Shown in pieces: positions 43,932 to 51,527 of a stretch of 64,000 nucleotides of DNA; the stretch's first letter is position 1; each line of letters opens with the position of its first letter. The DNA comes from Candidatus Bathyarchaeota archaeon (GTDB lineage: Archaea > Thermoproteota > Bathyarchaeia > JAPDIZ01), in contig JAPDIZ010000002.1 of assembly GCA_029259355.1 (NCBI GenBank), positions 1-64,000 of the forward strand. The letters are read 5' to 3'. The notes under the pieces are model-generated. The model was not told where the DNA came from. It saw only the letters and a list, made by a program, of their open reading frames with translations, and ran no database searches. Position numbers and translations under genes: made by a program.

Positions 43932-44783
43932 ATGACGGTAGAGATCACTTGGCTCGGAACATCATGCTTCAGAATAGTAACCGAAACTGGGATCGAGATA
44001 TATTTCGACCCATATCTCAACAGGAGGCAGGAGTTCAACCCCCCACCCATAAGAGCTGAAGACGTCAAGAAGGCAGATGCCGTAATAGCCACTCACGGAC
44101 ACTTCGAGCACTTCTGGGATGCTCCACAAATCGTCAAACAAACAGGTGCAAAGCTGATCGCGTCGAAAGAAGTGATCGAATATGCCGTAAGCAAGATGGG
44201 CGTACCCGCAGACCAAGCGGTAGCGATAAACGCAGATGAATCCACAACCGTAGGCGAAGTCGAGGTAGTCGCTACCAAAGCAAGGCACAGGCCAACACTC
44301 GAAGTCCTTAGGTTTTGGTTTAGAGACCCTCAGCTAACCATCAAAGACAGAGACCACCTAATCGAGCTTTGGAGAAAAGCGCTGGAGTATGAAGACATCA
44401 TCGAGTTCGGCTTCAACGTGCCCTCTGGCCCACTACAGGGCTACGTGCTAACAACAGAAGATGGTTTTAGAATATGGAACGTAAGCGAAACCTATCCAGT
44501 AGAGGGGTTAGACGTATACAGCAAGAAGTATAGGCCACAGATAACACTGCTTTCGTGTATGAAGGGTATTGAAGACGAAACCATGGAGGTTTTGAGAGCG
44601 GTTAGGCCTAGGCTAACCATCATCTACCAGTTCGACATGTTCCACCCCAAAGCACCATACTACACAAGCCTAGCCGAGCTCTGGCAGAGAATACTCAAAC
44701 AAGCCTATGAGGAAATCCCAGGCATAGAGGTCATCGTCCCAGTACCGGGAAGACCATACAGATTCGACATAACCTGGAAGTAG
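43932..44783 (+). CDS. UlaG-like metallo-beta-lactamase-fold hydrolase with altered metal motif
   Basis: A 283-residue protein: EITWLGTSCFRIVTETGIEIYFDP is the UlaG/RomA-type start, and the metal motif reads THGHFEHF, with Glu where HxHxDH proteins have Asp. KARHRPT and a C-terminal QFDMFHPKAPY may supply other ligands. UlaG relatives are lactonases or phosphodiesterases; substrate unknown. ATG 43932 lies 30 bases after a TTTATTTA element. The following two genes run in the same direction. Confidence 0.8.
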   Translation: MTVEITWLGTSCFRIVTETGIEIYFDPYLNRRQEFNPPPIRAEDVKKADAVIATHGHFEHFWDAPQIVKQTGAKLIASKEVIEYAVSKMGVPADQAVAINADESTTVGEVEVVATKARHRPTLEVLRFWFRDPQLTIKDRDHLIELWRKALEYEDIIEFGFNVPSGPLQGYVLTTEDGFRIWNVSETYPVEGLDVYSKKYRPQITLLSCMKGIEDETMEVLRAVRPRLTIIYQFDMFHPKAPYYTSLAELWQRILKQAYEEIPGIEVIVPVPGRPYRFDITWK

Positions 44784-44909
44784 GCGAGAAACAAGTCCTC
44801 CTCTCCGATGCCTATACTGCGGAATGGAGATAAACCACCTCGTCTCACGCTACCCAGATGCGACGGACCACCCACGACCATAGTAGATGGGTTTCCGTAG
44901 GTGAGGAAA

Positions 44910-45254
44910 ATGCCTCAAATCGAGTACTACAGCTTTGGGCGAATCAGAGTAGATGGAAAAAGCTACACAAGAGACCTCAAGATCTTCCCAGATCGCATCG
45001 TCGAAAACTGGTGGAGAAGAGAAGGTCACAGAGTATCGCTAGAAGACATAGAAGACGTGATCGAAGAAAAGCCGGATGTCTTGGTGCTGGGCACGGGGTA
45101 CCACGGGCTAGTCGAAGTCTCGAAAGAAGTGGTGGAAAAGCTCAGAGAGCTTGGAATAGAGCTGGTAGCAAAACCCACCAAAGAGGCTTGTGAAGAGTAT
45201 AACAAGCTCAGCAAATCCAAGAAAGTCGTGGCAGCACTACACCTAACGTGCTGA
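44910..45254 (+). CDS. Mth938-like (DUF498) protein, copy 1
   Basis: About 114 residues: YYSFGRIRVDGKSYTRDLKIFPD, EKPDVLVLGTGYHGLVEVS and a final KVVAALHLTC. These are landmarks of the Mth938/AAMDC/NDUFAF3 fold (a pyridine-nucleotide-like alpha/beta fold of unclear function; the eukaryotic relative helps assemble complex I). ATG 44910, just after GGTGAGG, is preferred over GTG 44901. A second copy lies at 57778-58146 and both end in the same HLTC peptide. Confidence 0.85.
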   Translation: MPQIEYYSFGRIRVDGKSYTRDLKIFPDRIVENWWRREGHRVSLEDIEDVIEEKPDVLVLGTGYHGLVEVSKEVVEKLRELGIELVAKPTKEACEEYNKLSKSKKVVAALHLTC

Positions 45255-45264
45255 TGAGAACAAC

Positions 45265-45759
45265 ATGTCCCAAACTGACCACGACCTATGCATCCAAGTC
45301 TTGGAGAAGTACGTAAGCGAAGCGCCTCAGCTCAGGCTAATTGAAAAACACTACGGCGGAGAACAAGGCCCGAACTTCCTCGCCGAAGACACTGAAAAGG
45401 GTTGTTTGATCTACGTAGAGGTTGAGCTCGACGCAAAAGACGCTAAAAAAGCCAAGAGACATGCGAAAAAAGCTCTTGAGCTGTTTCGCAAACACCAAAA
45501 ACCCGTCTACGTATGGGTAGTCGCCTCATCCGAAAAATGGGCTTACTCAAGGGACAAAACGGGCATAGGAGACTACATCCAAAAGCTGAAGAAAGACGAA
45601 GAAGTCTACTTCATGGGAAGAATCTCTCCCCTCACCCTAGGTGCCTACGCACCCCACCTAAAAACATGCCACCTACTGACCACAGCTCCAAACCAACAAA
45701 CAAAAACACGCGGTAAGAAGCTTACAACTTCCCACACCGCTTTCAATCGATTTAGATGA
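45265..45759 (+). CDS. Hypothetical protein
   Basis: A 164-residue soluble protein, charged, with IYVEVELDAKDAKKAKRHAKKAL in the middle; the E-x-E followed by a lysine-rich helix is faintly like PD-(D/E)XK nucleases but not convincing. The final ~25 residues are low-complexity and Thr/Lys-rich and may be a decayed tail. It starts ten bases after the Mth938-like gene and is likely in the same transcript. Confidence 0.5.
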   Translation: MSQTDHDLCIQVLEKYVSEAPQLRLIEKHYGGEQGPNFLAEDTEKGCLIYVEVELDAKDAKKAKRHAKKALELFRKHQKPVYVWVVASSEKWAYSRDKTGIGDYIQKLKKDEEVYFMGRISPLTLGAYAPHLKTCHLLTTAPNQQTKTRGKKLTTSHTAFNRFR

Positions 45760-46028
45760 TGGTCGAAGCTTAAGCTCATATCTCCAAACTTGTTTTTCAA
45801 AAGCCTGTAGTAAAAAGCGAGAATCGTCGAATCAAACGCTTACTTTAAACTCTAGCTCGAGATAATTAGAAACGCAATCGTTTGGACAGTTTAACTGAGT
45901 TTCACCCTCTCCACAAAACTGAATCAATGTTACACGCAAATTTTTCTATACATCTTATTTTTGGTCGAATAAAAGTTTTTCATATTTAAATTGATGATTT
46001 CAATTTTTTCAGTTTTGTCGCTTATATC
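45760..46028. other. AT-rich intergenic region
   Basis: About 270 bases between two convergent genes, markedly AT-rich (runs such as TTTTTCATATTTAAATTG). No gene, RNA or repeat recognised. Convergent orientation suggests terminators. Confidence 0.4.
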
Positions 46029-46478
46029 TTAGTAAACTTTTCCTAGTCTGCTTAATTGATCTACCAAGATTGCTTTTTTGCTTAGTGTGGGTGGGAGTTT
46101 AGCTACTAGCTTCTTGTCTGATGTGACTAAGATGCCTTCTCTAGTGGTTGCCATTGCGATGTATACGGAGTCGTATACGCTTAGCCCATGCCTAAAGGAG
46201 ATCTTCAGCGCTTCTCTCCAGCCTCTGCTTCCCAATGAGGTGATTATTCCCAGCTTAGCAAGTGCTTCAACTGCTTTGTAGATGTCGTCTGGGTCTAGGG
46301 TGATGAAGCGGTGGTATCTGAGGGCGTTGGCTACTTCGTATAGGATGAGTGGCGGGGCTTGGAGAAATGCTTCACCGCTTAAGTACTTCTCCAAGAGCTT
46401 TCGCGCAGCTACACTGTGTTCTTCTGGAACAAACCACTTGACAGCTGTTGATGCGTCAACTACGTATAGGCGAAACGC
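46029..46478 (-). CDS. vapC: VapC-type PIN toxin without a canonical start codon
   Basis: The full PIN domain begins with YVVDASTAVKWFVPEE (first Asp, residue-4 type), then LILYEVANAL (Glu), SVYDSVYIAMA (Asp) and LVTSDKKLV (SxD), complete for RNase activity. The frame is open from 46478 (after TAG 46479-46481), but between there and the TTG at 46394, which is inside the domain, there is no ATG, GTG or TTG. GGAGGG at 46488-46483 would place initiation near 46475 (TTT). The vapB stop lies inside this start region, so coupling or frameshifting from vapB is possible. Confidence 0.75.
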   Translation of the reverse strand, partial: AFRLYVVDASTAVKWFVPEEHSVAARKLLEKYLSGEAFLQAPPLILYEVANALRYHRFITLDPDDIYKAVEALAKLGIITSLGSRGWREALKISFRHGLSVYDSVYIAMATTREGILVTSDKKLVAKLPPTLSKKAILVDQLSRLGKVY

Positions 46479-46723
46479 CTATCCCTCCACTCTCTAATGG
46501 CTTGGGCTGAGTCGTATTCGATGTCTCCGTATTCTCTGCGTAGTCGGCTCCAAATCTCGTCAATTACTTCCAAAGACTCTCTTATTCGCTGCCGCTGCTC
46601 CTCTCTTTCGATGGCTTCTTCAAAGGCTTGTCTAGCGACTTCGCTCCAGTTTATGTGTCGATACCTCTTCATCTTTTCGTGAAGCTCTTTGGGCACTCTT
46701 ATCGAGATCAGCTTGGAGCTCAT
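46460..46723 (-). CDS. vapB: VapB-type antitoxin
   Basis: An 87-residue antitoxin: LISIRVPKELHEKMKRYRHINWSEVARQAFEEAI is a ribbon-helix-helix/VapB-type DNA-binding region, and the C-terminal ~40 residues would neutralise the toxin. ATG 46723 is 16 bases from the end of aglB, on the same strand. It overlaps the VapC frame at its 3' end, as usual for such pairs. Confidence 0.8.
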   Translation of the reverse strand: MSSKLISIRVPKELHEKMKRYRHINWSEVARQAFEEAIEREEQRQRIRESLEVIDEIWSRLRREYGDIEYDSAQAIREWRDRRFAYT

Positions 46724-46739
46724 CGCATATACATCGTAT

Positions 46740-48512
46740 TTACTGAAATATAGGTGTTCCGTAGGCTGTTGAGACGCATCTCTCCGCAGCGGTTTGCTCC
46801 CACTCGACTCTGTAAATGGCGACGTGTTGATTCGAGTATACTTTTTTGAAGCAGGTTAGTTCGTGGCTTAGGTCTGGAGCGACTCCTTCGATGCCGGTAA
46901 CCATCTTAGCTAGCAAGCACTTTCTCGTAATCACCCAACCACCTCCTTCCCACTCGAAGGCGTCTTCAGCCTCAGCCATATCGGCTATAGCCCAGCTCTT
47001 GGGGATTTCTAGGAGAGAGACAGCTACATAGGTTGGGCGTCCGCGTAAGCCAAAGGCTTTATCAAGCATCGATAGAGCCTCGTCCTCGTTTTCAGACATA
47101 AAGAACTTAGCTATCTCAGGGCTTCCGTAGGAGGCGTTTACAGGATCGGATATGGTGGCTCTCTTGGCGTAGTACTGTATTATGTAGCCATAGTCCCACC
47201 AAGAAACCACCACCGCATCCTGTGGTGAGTTTTGTCTTAGCCAAACGAGGGCATCCGCCCACCCATCGCTGTATGAGAAATCCTGCGAGTATAGCCGCAG
47301 GTATGAGACGGTAGAGCCAGAGCTCCCTACGTAGACGGGGAGGATGGTGGTGGATAGGACGGGGATCAGCGCTAGAGCGATGGCCGCTCTCTCAACCCCA
47401 GCTAGCTTACTAATTGATACTCCGGATAGGATTGAGCAGATGAGCGAGGGGAACATGAGGAGCCTATATTGCGAAAAGACCAAGGGGAGGGAGGTCGCCA
47501 ACAGAGCAGCTATGAGCAGGTAGCTGGGTGTTGAGGCCATGGGGTAAAGAGCTGGAAGAGAAAGCGGAAGCGCAACGTTTACGCAGTTCCACACATCGAC
47601 AGCAGAGGGAACTCTTGATTCGCTGATTATCGGCGATGGATTGAAGACTCGCCCAAAGACTGCGCGATGGCCTCCGAGGAAAAAGGAGAGCACGGCAAAG
47701 GCGGCAAAAGCAACAACCACCCACTTTCTGCCAAGCCTCGCCGCTGCCAAAGGGATTGCTGCAGCCACAGGTCCCAAGAACGCCACGGATTTGAAGAAGG
47801 AGAAGCCGCCGTAATGCGTTGTTGTGAAAGCTGCAAAAACCGAGGGAATGGCTAGCATGAGGAGGTAGTGGGGAATCACTCTCCACGGATTTTTCAGAAA
47901 AAGCGAAGCTGCTGCAGCATATGCAGCCAGTACGAGGTATCCGTACAAAAAGCCCATCCAACACGTTGCGCACACTCCGAGGCAAAGCCCAGCTGCAACA
48001 GCTGCACGTAGATCGCCTTGTTCAAGCGCAAGCAGCGCAAACGCAAAGAAATACATCAAGAAAGGAACTGCAAAAGCTTCTTTGTCGCAGAAGCCGCAAA
48101 AGCTTCGCAAGACGTAGCCAGGAGCTAAAGCAACGTAGAGAGAAGCTAAGACTCCAGACAACTCGTTGAAGGCTCTTTTCGCCAAAGCATATGCTGGGAA
48201 AGCCGCTAAAGGAGCGAAGAAAGCGGGTAGGTGTGGAGCGAGGGCGTGGGGCGATGTCTCAAAAGCTATGGAAAAAAGTGCTATCCAAATCGAGACAAGC
48301 GGAAGCTCAAAGCGCGGATCAAAGCCTGTGGGAAAACGTCGGAGAACATCGATTTTTGGCAATCCCCCATGCATTAGGTATTCGGCATAGCGTAGGTGTA
48401 TGTATGGATCGTCTGTGAGCAATTCGCAGGTGCAGAGGCTTCTCAGCCAAACACCCAGAGCATAAGCGGAGATTAGGGAGAGGAGGGCTAGAGCAAACCG
48501 CCGCACCATCAA
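46740..48512 (-). CDS. aglB: AglB/STT3 oligosaccharyltransferase
   Basis: Membrane enzyme that transfers a dolichyl-linked glycan to Asn of secreted proteins such as pilins and S-layer. TDDPYIHLRYAEY (34-46) carries the first metal-binding acidic motif, RSFCGFCDKE (136-145) the second DxE motif, and WWDYG at 438-442 is the peptide-recognition WWDxG. With 590 residues it belongs to the short archaeal form. It is divergent from the pilus operon, separated by 80 bases holding a TATA box and palindrome, suggesting functional linkage: glycosylated pili. Confidence 0.9.
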   Translation of the reverse strand: MMVRRFALALLSLISAYALGVWLRSLCTCELLTDDPYIHLRYAEYLMHGGLPKIDVLRRFPTGFDPRFELPLVSIWIALFSIAFETSPHALAPHLPAFFAPLAAFPAYALAKRAFNELSGVLASLYVALAPGYVLRSFCGFCDKEAFAVPFLMYFFAFALLALEQGDLRAAVAAGLCLGVCATCWMGFLYGYLVLAAYAAAASLFLKNPWRVIPHYLLMLAIPSVFAAFTTTHYGGFSFFKSVAFLGPVAAAIPLAAARLGRKWVVVAFAAFAVLSFFLGGHRAVFGRVFNPSPIISESRVPSAVDVWNCVNVALPLSLPALYPMASTPSYLLIAALLATSLPLVFSQYRLLMFPSLICSILSGVSISKLAGVERAAIALALIPVLSTTILPVYVGSSGSTVSYLRLYSQDFSYSDGWADALVWLRQNSPQDAVVVSWWDYGYIIQYYAKRATISDPVNASYGSPEIAKFFMSENEDEALSMLDKAFGLRGRPTYVAVSLLEIPKSWAIADMAEAEDAFEWEGGGWVITRKCLLAKMVTGIEGVAPDLSHELTCFKKVYSNQHVAIYRVEWEQTAAERCVSTAYGTPIFQ

Positions 48513-48539
48513 AACCCCTCGTCATCGTTGAGTAGGACA

Positions 48540-48549
48540 TAATTTAAAT
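48540..48549 (+). promoter_or_regulatory. TATA box of the pilus operon
   Basis: TAATTTAAAT/ATTTAAATAT element about 44 bases before the first pilin ATG, directly followed by a palindrome. Confidence 0.55.
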
Positions 48550-48551
48550 AT

Positions 48552-48572
48552 TTGGATGGATTATCCATCCAA
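48552..48572. promoter_or_regulatory. Palindrome TTGGATGGA-TTA-TCCATCCAA, candidate pilus operator
   Basis: Perfect 9-base arms with a 3-base spacer, starting two bases after the TATA box and ending 20 bases before the pilin ATG. The position, overlapping the expected transcription start, is that of a repressor site, which could also influence divergent aglB. Confidence 0.7.
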
Positions 48573-48592
48573 TACATCGAGGTGGAGATGCC

Positions 48593-49465
48593 ATGCACGT
48601 GAAGGGGAAAAAGTCGAAGAAAGCAGTATCTCCAATGCTTGCTGCAGCGCTTTTGATAGCCATAACGCTCGCCATAGCTGCGGTAGTGGCTTCCACAACC
48701 TCTATGGTTCCGATCCAGAGACCATCTCCCTCAGCTACGTTTAGCACAGAGATAAAGTCGGGAAGCGGCGGATACTTCCTCATCGAGCACCTGTCAGGAG
48801 ACCCTATCCAAACCAAAGACCTCAGAATAGTGCTCGTCACACCAGATGGAACCCAGCACGTAGTCGATCCAAACAGCAACAACACCTTCTACAACGCTTC
48901 GGGGTATCCAACTGAGACGACGGGAGTTTCAGGAAAGGTCCAAGTAGCGCTTTCTGTAAACAAGAAGGATCCGGGGACGCGCATCAGGGTAGAGCTATAC
49001 AATGGAACCGCGTGGAAAGAGGCAGAGGATTCTGGCTTAACTGAGGGAGAAAGCGTGGTCTATCGAATCTTCAACTTCGAACCCTTCGCAGGCAACTACA
49101 CCAAGCTTAAGCTGACCAACCGCAACGGCAATGGCGTTAGCGCTACTTACACCGTTAATTTAGAAAACGGAGACAAGCTTCAGATACTGATGTATGAGTA
49201 CACATCGCCTTGGGAGTTTAAGCCCGGTGAGATGCCCAGCGACTACATAAGCCACCACTTTGGACAATACACGCTTTCGGTTGGTGAAAGAGCTAAGGCA
49301 AACGAGGTCAGGAGCTGGTACACCGTCTTTGGTGGAGTAGACGATGTCAGGGCGTTGTTTGGCGATAGCTGGGATAGCCTCAGCGAAGGCGATGTAGTCG
49401 TTGTGAAGATCGTTCACGTACCGACTGGCAAGGTGATTTGGAACCAGGAGGTGACGGTGCATTGA
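48593..49465 (+). CDS. Archaeal type IV prepilin, large
   Basis: A 290-residue protein with an archaeal prepilin N-terminus: basic KGKKSKK, then AVSPMLAAALLIAITLAIAA, a hydrophobic helix that packs in the filament core; the AVSP form matches the archaeal type IV pilin N-terminal domain. A class III peptidase would cut just before it. The remaining ~250 residues are an extracytoplasmic beta-rich domain with several N-x-S/T sequons (for example NNTF, NGTA, NYTK), possible AglB targets. ATG 48593 follows GAGGTGGAG. First gene of the operon. Confidence 0.85.
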   Translation: MHVKGKKSKKAVSPMLAAALLIAITLAIAAVVASTTSMVPIQRPSPSATFSTEIKSGSGGYFLIEHLSGDPIQTKDLRIVLVTPDGTQHVVDPNSNNTFYNASGYPTETTGVSGKVQVALSVNKKDPGTRIRVELYNGTAWKEAEDSGLTEGESVVYRIFNFEPFAGNYTKLKLTNRNGNGVSATYTVNLENGDKLQILMYEYTSPWEFKPGEMPSDYISHHFGQYTLSVGERAKANEVRSWYTVFGGVDDVRALFGDSWDSLSEGDVVVVKIVHVPTGKVIWNQEVTVH

Positions 49466-49953
49466 GACTGAGTAAGAAAGGGATAACGCCGGTAGTCGCC
49501 GTTGCGATTCTGATAGCAATCACCGTTGCGTTGGTTGCTGCGATAGCAGCTGTTTCCTCCACCGCTCCCACAAATAGGCCAGCGCCCATAGCTACGTTTA
49601 GCGCCGAAGCCTCTGTATCAGAGGGCATCTACATATACCACGAAGGAGGAGACTCCCTTTACGGAGGAGATATCAGGATACAGACGTACATACCGAGCGG
49701 CCTCTACCAAGGAAGCACTTACGAAATCCCCTCTAACAAGATAACTAATTTGAGAACTGGTGCAAGCGCTTACAGCGGAAACATACAGCCTGGAGACACC
49801 TTGAAGGTGTCCAACTTCTACGACGCGTTCTACTACAAATCCGATTGGGGGATATATTACGCTCCAAGCGTTGGTGAGCAGTTCTACATAGAGATCATTC
49901 ACAAGCCAACTGACAAGCTAATCGCTAGAGTCGTGGTTACGGTGGCTCCTTAA
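49462..49953 (+). CDS. Archaeal type IV prepilin, small
   Basis: About 163 residues: MRLSKKGITPVVAVAILIAI start with the GITPVVAVAIL helix of archaeal type IV pilins, a TNRPAPIATFSAEAS hinge shared with the first pilin (QRPSPSATFSTEIK), and a compact C-terminal domain. The shared hinge shows the two are paralogues. TTG 49462 overlaps the preceding stop and follows a perfect GGAGGTGA. A T-rich tract 3' of the gene (49970-49977) may attenuate transcription before the ATPase gene. Confidence 0.85.
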   Translation: MRLSKKGITPVVAVAILIAITVALVAAIAAVSSTAPTNRPAPIATFSAEASVSEGIYIYHEGGDSLYGGDIRIQTYIPSGLYQGSTYEIPSNKITNLRTGASAYSGNIQPGDTLKVSNFYDAFYYKSDWGIYYAPSVGEQFYIEIIHKPTDKLIARVVVTVAP

Positions 49954-50018
49954 GCTAAAAACCCCCTCACCACTTTTTTGTTTGCCAACGGAGGTGCCTA
50001 TGAATACCTAAGCTCTTC

Positions 50019-51527
50019 TTGCGTAGGAGAAAAAGCGCAGAGAGGAGCGTTGAGGTAGATGAGGCTCTATTGGCTAAGCTTTTGGAGCAAAAACTCGATG
50101 AGTTTAGCGACTGCTTGGTCGAGTGGTATTGGATTGAGAAGCCTTGGTATCTCGCTGCCATTATCAGGCGAGGAGATGAGCTAGAGTACAAGTGCGTCAC
50201 GCACGAGCTAACCAGCGTAGAGAAGTCGCTGGAGGTTAGGGTGTACAACAGACTCGTTGATAGGCTCTGCTTCTTAGACCACGACCCTGCCGAAGCTTTT
50301 GCGAGGGAGGCGAGGAAGCTTCTTCGCTACTACTTTCCGAGGCTTAACTCCTTAAGGGAGGCGGTTATTCTCCACCACCTTTGGACGAGGTGCTTCGGCT
50401 ATGAGAGAATGGATCCGCTCATGAAAGACCCCTACATAGAGGATATTTCGTGCAACGGCCCGGGCATACCGCTTTACGTCTACCACATGGGGCATGGTTT
50501 TCTCAGAACCAACATATCCTTCACCGAAGAGGAGATCGACGACTACGTAGCTAGGTTAGCCGAGCTTGCTGGAAAGTTTCTGTCTGCTGGCTCTCCAGTA
50601 GCAGAGGGTGCGCTACCCGATGGTTCTAGGCTAACGGCTTTTTGGAGAAACGACGTCAGCGATAGGGGAAGCGGATTCAGCATCAGAAGGTTTAGGGAGG
50701 AGCCGCTAACCCCCATAGACCTCATCCGCTTGGGAACGCTTTCTCCCGAGCTTGTAGCCTACCTATGGGTTTGCGTAGAGTATGGGCTGAACGCGCTGAT
50801 CTTGGGAGGAACGGCTTCTGGCAAAACCTCTACCCTAAACGCTCTCTGCCTCCTAATCCCCAGCCATCGAAGAATCGTCACAATAGAGGATACGAGAGAG
50901 ATTCGACTACCCCACGAAAACTGGGTTCCCCTCGTCGCGAGGGAAGAGAGGGTGGTCGATGGCTCTAGCGAGCACATAGACTTGATGTTTCTGCTCAAGA
51001 GAGCTTTGAGGATGAGGCCTGAGTATCTCATCGTTGGAGAGGTGAGAGGAGTTGAGGCTAACGTGCTCTTTCAAGCGATGAACGTTGGACACATCGTCTA
51101 CTCGACGATGCACGCAGCCGACCTAGACGAAGCTGTCGCGAGGTTGACCAACCCCCCGATCTCTGTGCCGATGTCGATGCTGATACCACTTGACCTCGTG
51201 CTTGTTCAAGCAGTCACCAAGGTGGGTGGAAGAGAGGCTAGGCGATGCGTTGCGGTGTACGAGGTTGATGGGGTAGACATTGAAGCAAAGCGGTTTAAAA
51301 GCGTTGACAAGCTGTTTGAGTGGCGCGCAGACGGCGACCGCATAGCTCGGATAAGTGAGCCCAAGAAAGCTAGTAGAAAGGTCTCGCTACGCGCTGGATT
51401 CTCGATAAGCGGTTTTTGGGAAGAGCTTGAGAAGAGGACAGAGGTTTTGGAGAAAGCAGCTGCGGAGGGAGTTAGTGGATATAGAGCCTTTATCAATTAC
51501 TTGGGGGCTTGGCTGAAACGAGCATAG
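50019..51527 (+). CDS. Type IV pilus/archaellum-type assembly ATPase (GspE/VirB11 family)
   Basis: A 502-residue hexameric motor: N-terminal domain, then DPYIEDISCNGPG, GSGFSIRRFR (arginine finger region), Walker A GGTASGKTS, Asp box TIEDTREIRLP, Walker B-like YLIVGEVRG, and His box STMHAAD. It powers pilin insertion with the adjacent platform protein. TTG 50019 lacks a Shine-Dalgarno, while GGAGGTG at 49990-49996 is seven bases before in-frame ATA 50004 (IPKLFLRRRK). The nearby ATG 50000 gives only three codons. Confidence 0.9.
   Translation: MRRRKSAERSVEVDEALLAKLLEQKLDEFSDCLVEWYWIEKPWYLAAIIRRGDELEYKCVTHELTSVEKSLEVRVYNRLVDRLCFLDHDPAEAFAREARKLLRYYFPRLNSLREAVILHHLWTRCFGYERMDPLMKDPYIEDISCNGPGIPLYVYHMGHGFLRTNISFTEEEIDDYVARLAELAGKFLSAGSPVAEGALPDGSRLTAFWRNDVSDRGSGFSIRRFREEPLTPIDLIRLGTLSPELVAYLWVCVEYGLNALILGGTASGKTSTLNALCLLIPSHRRIVTIEDTREIRLPHENWVPLVAREERVVDGSSEHIDLMFLLKRALRMRPEYLIVGEVRGVEANVLFQAMNVGHIVYSTMHAADLDEAVARLTNPPISVPMSMLIPLDLVLVQAVTKVGGREARRCVAVYEVDGVDIEAKRFKSVDKLFEWRADGDRIARISEPKKASRKVSLRAGFSISGFWEELEKRTEVLEKAAAEGVSGYRAFINYLGAWLKRA

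Noticed and set aside
45265-45759. PD-(D/E)XK nuclease
   Set aside because: Only an E-x-E before a lysine-rich helix is visible; the required D and K spacing is not clear, so the gene is left as hypothetical.
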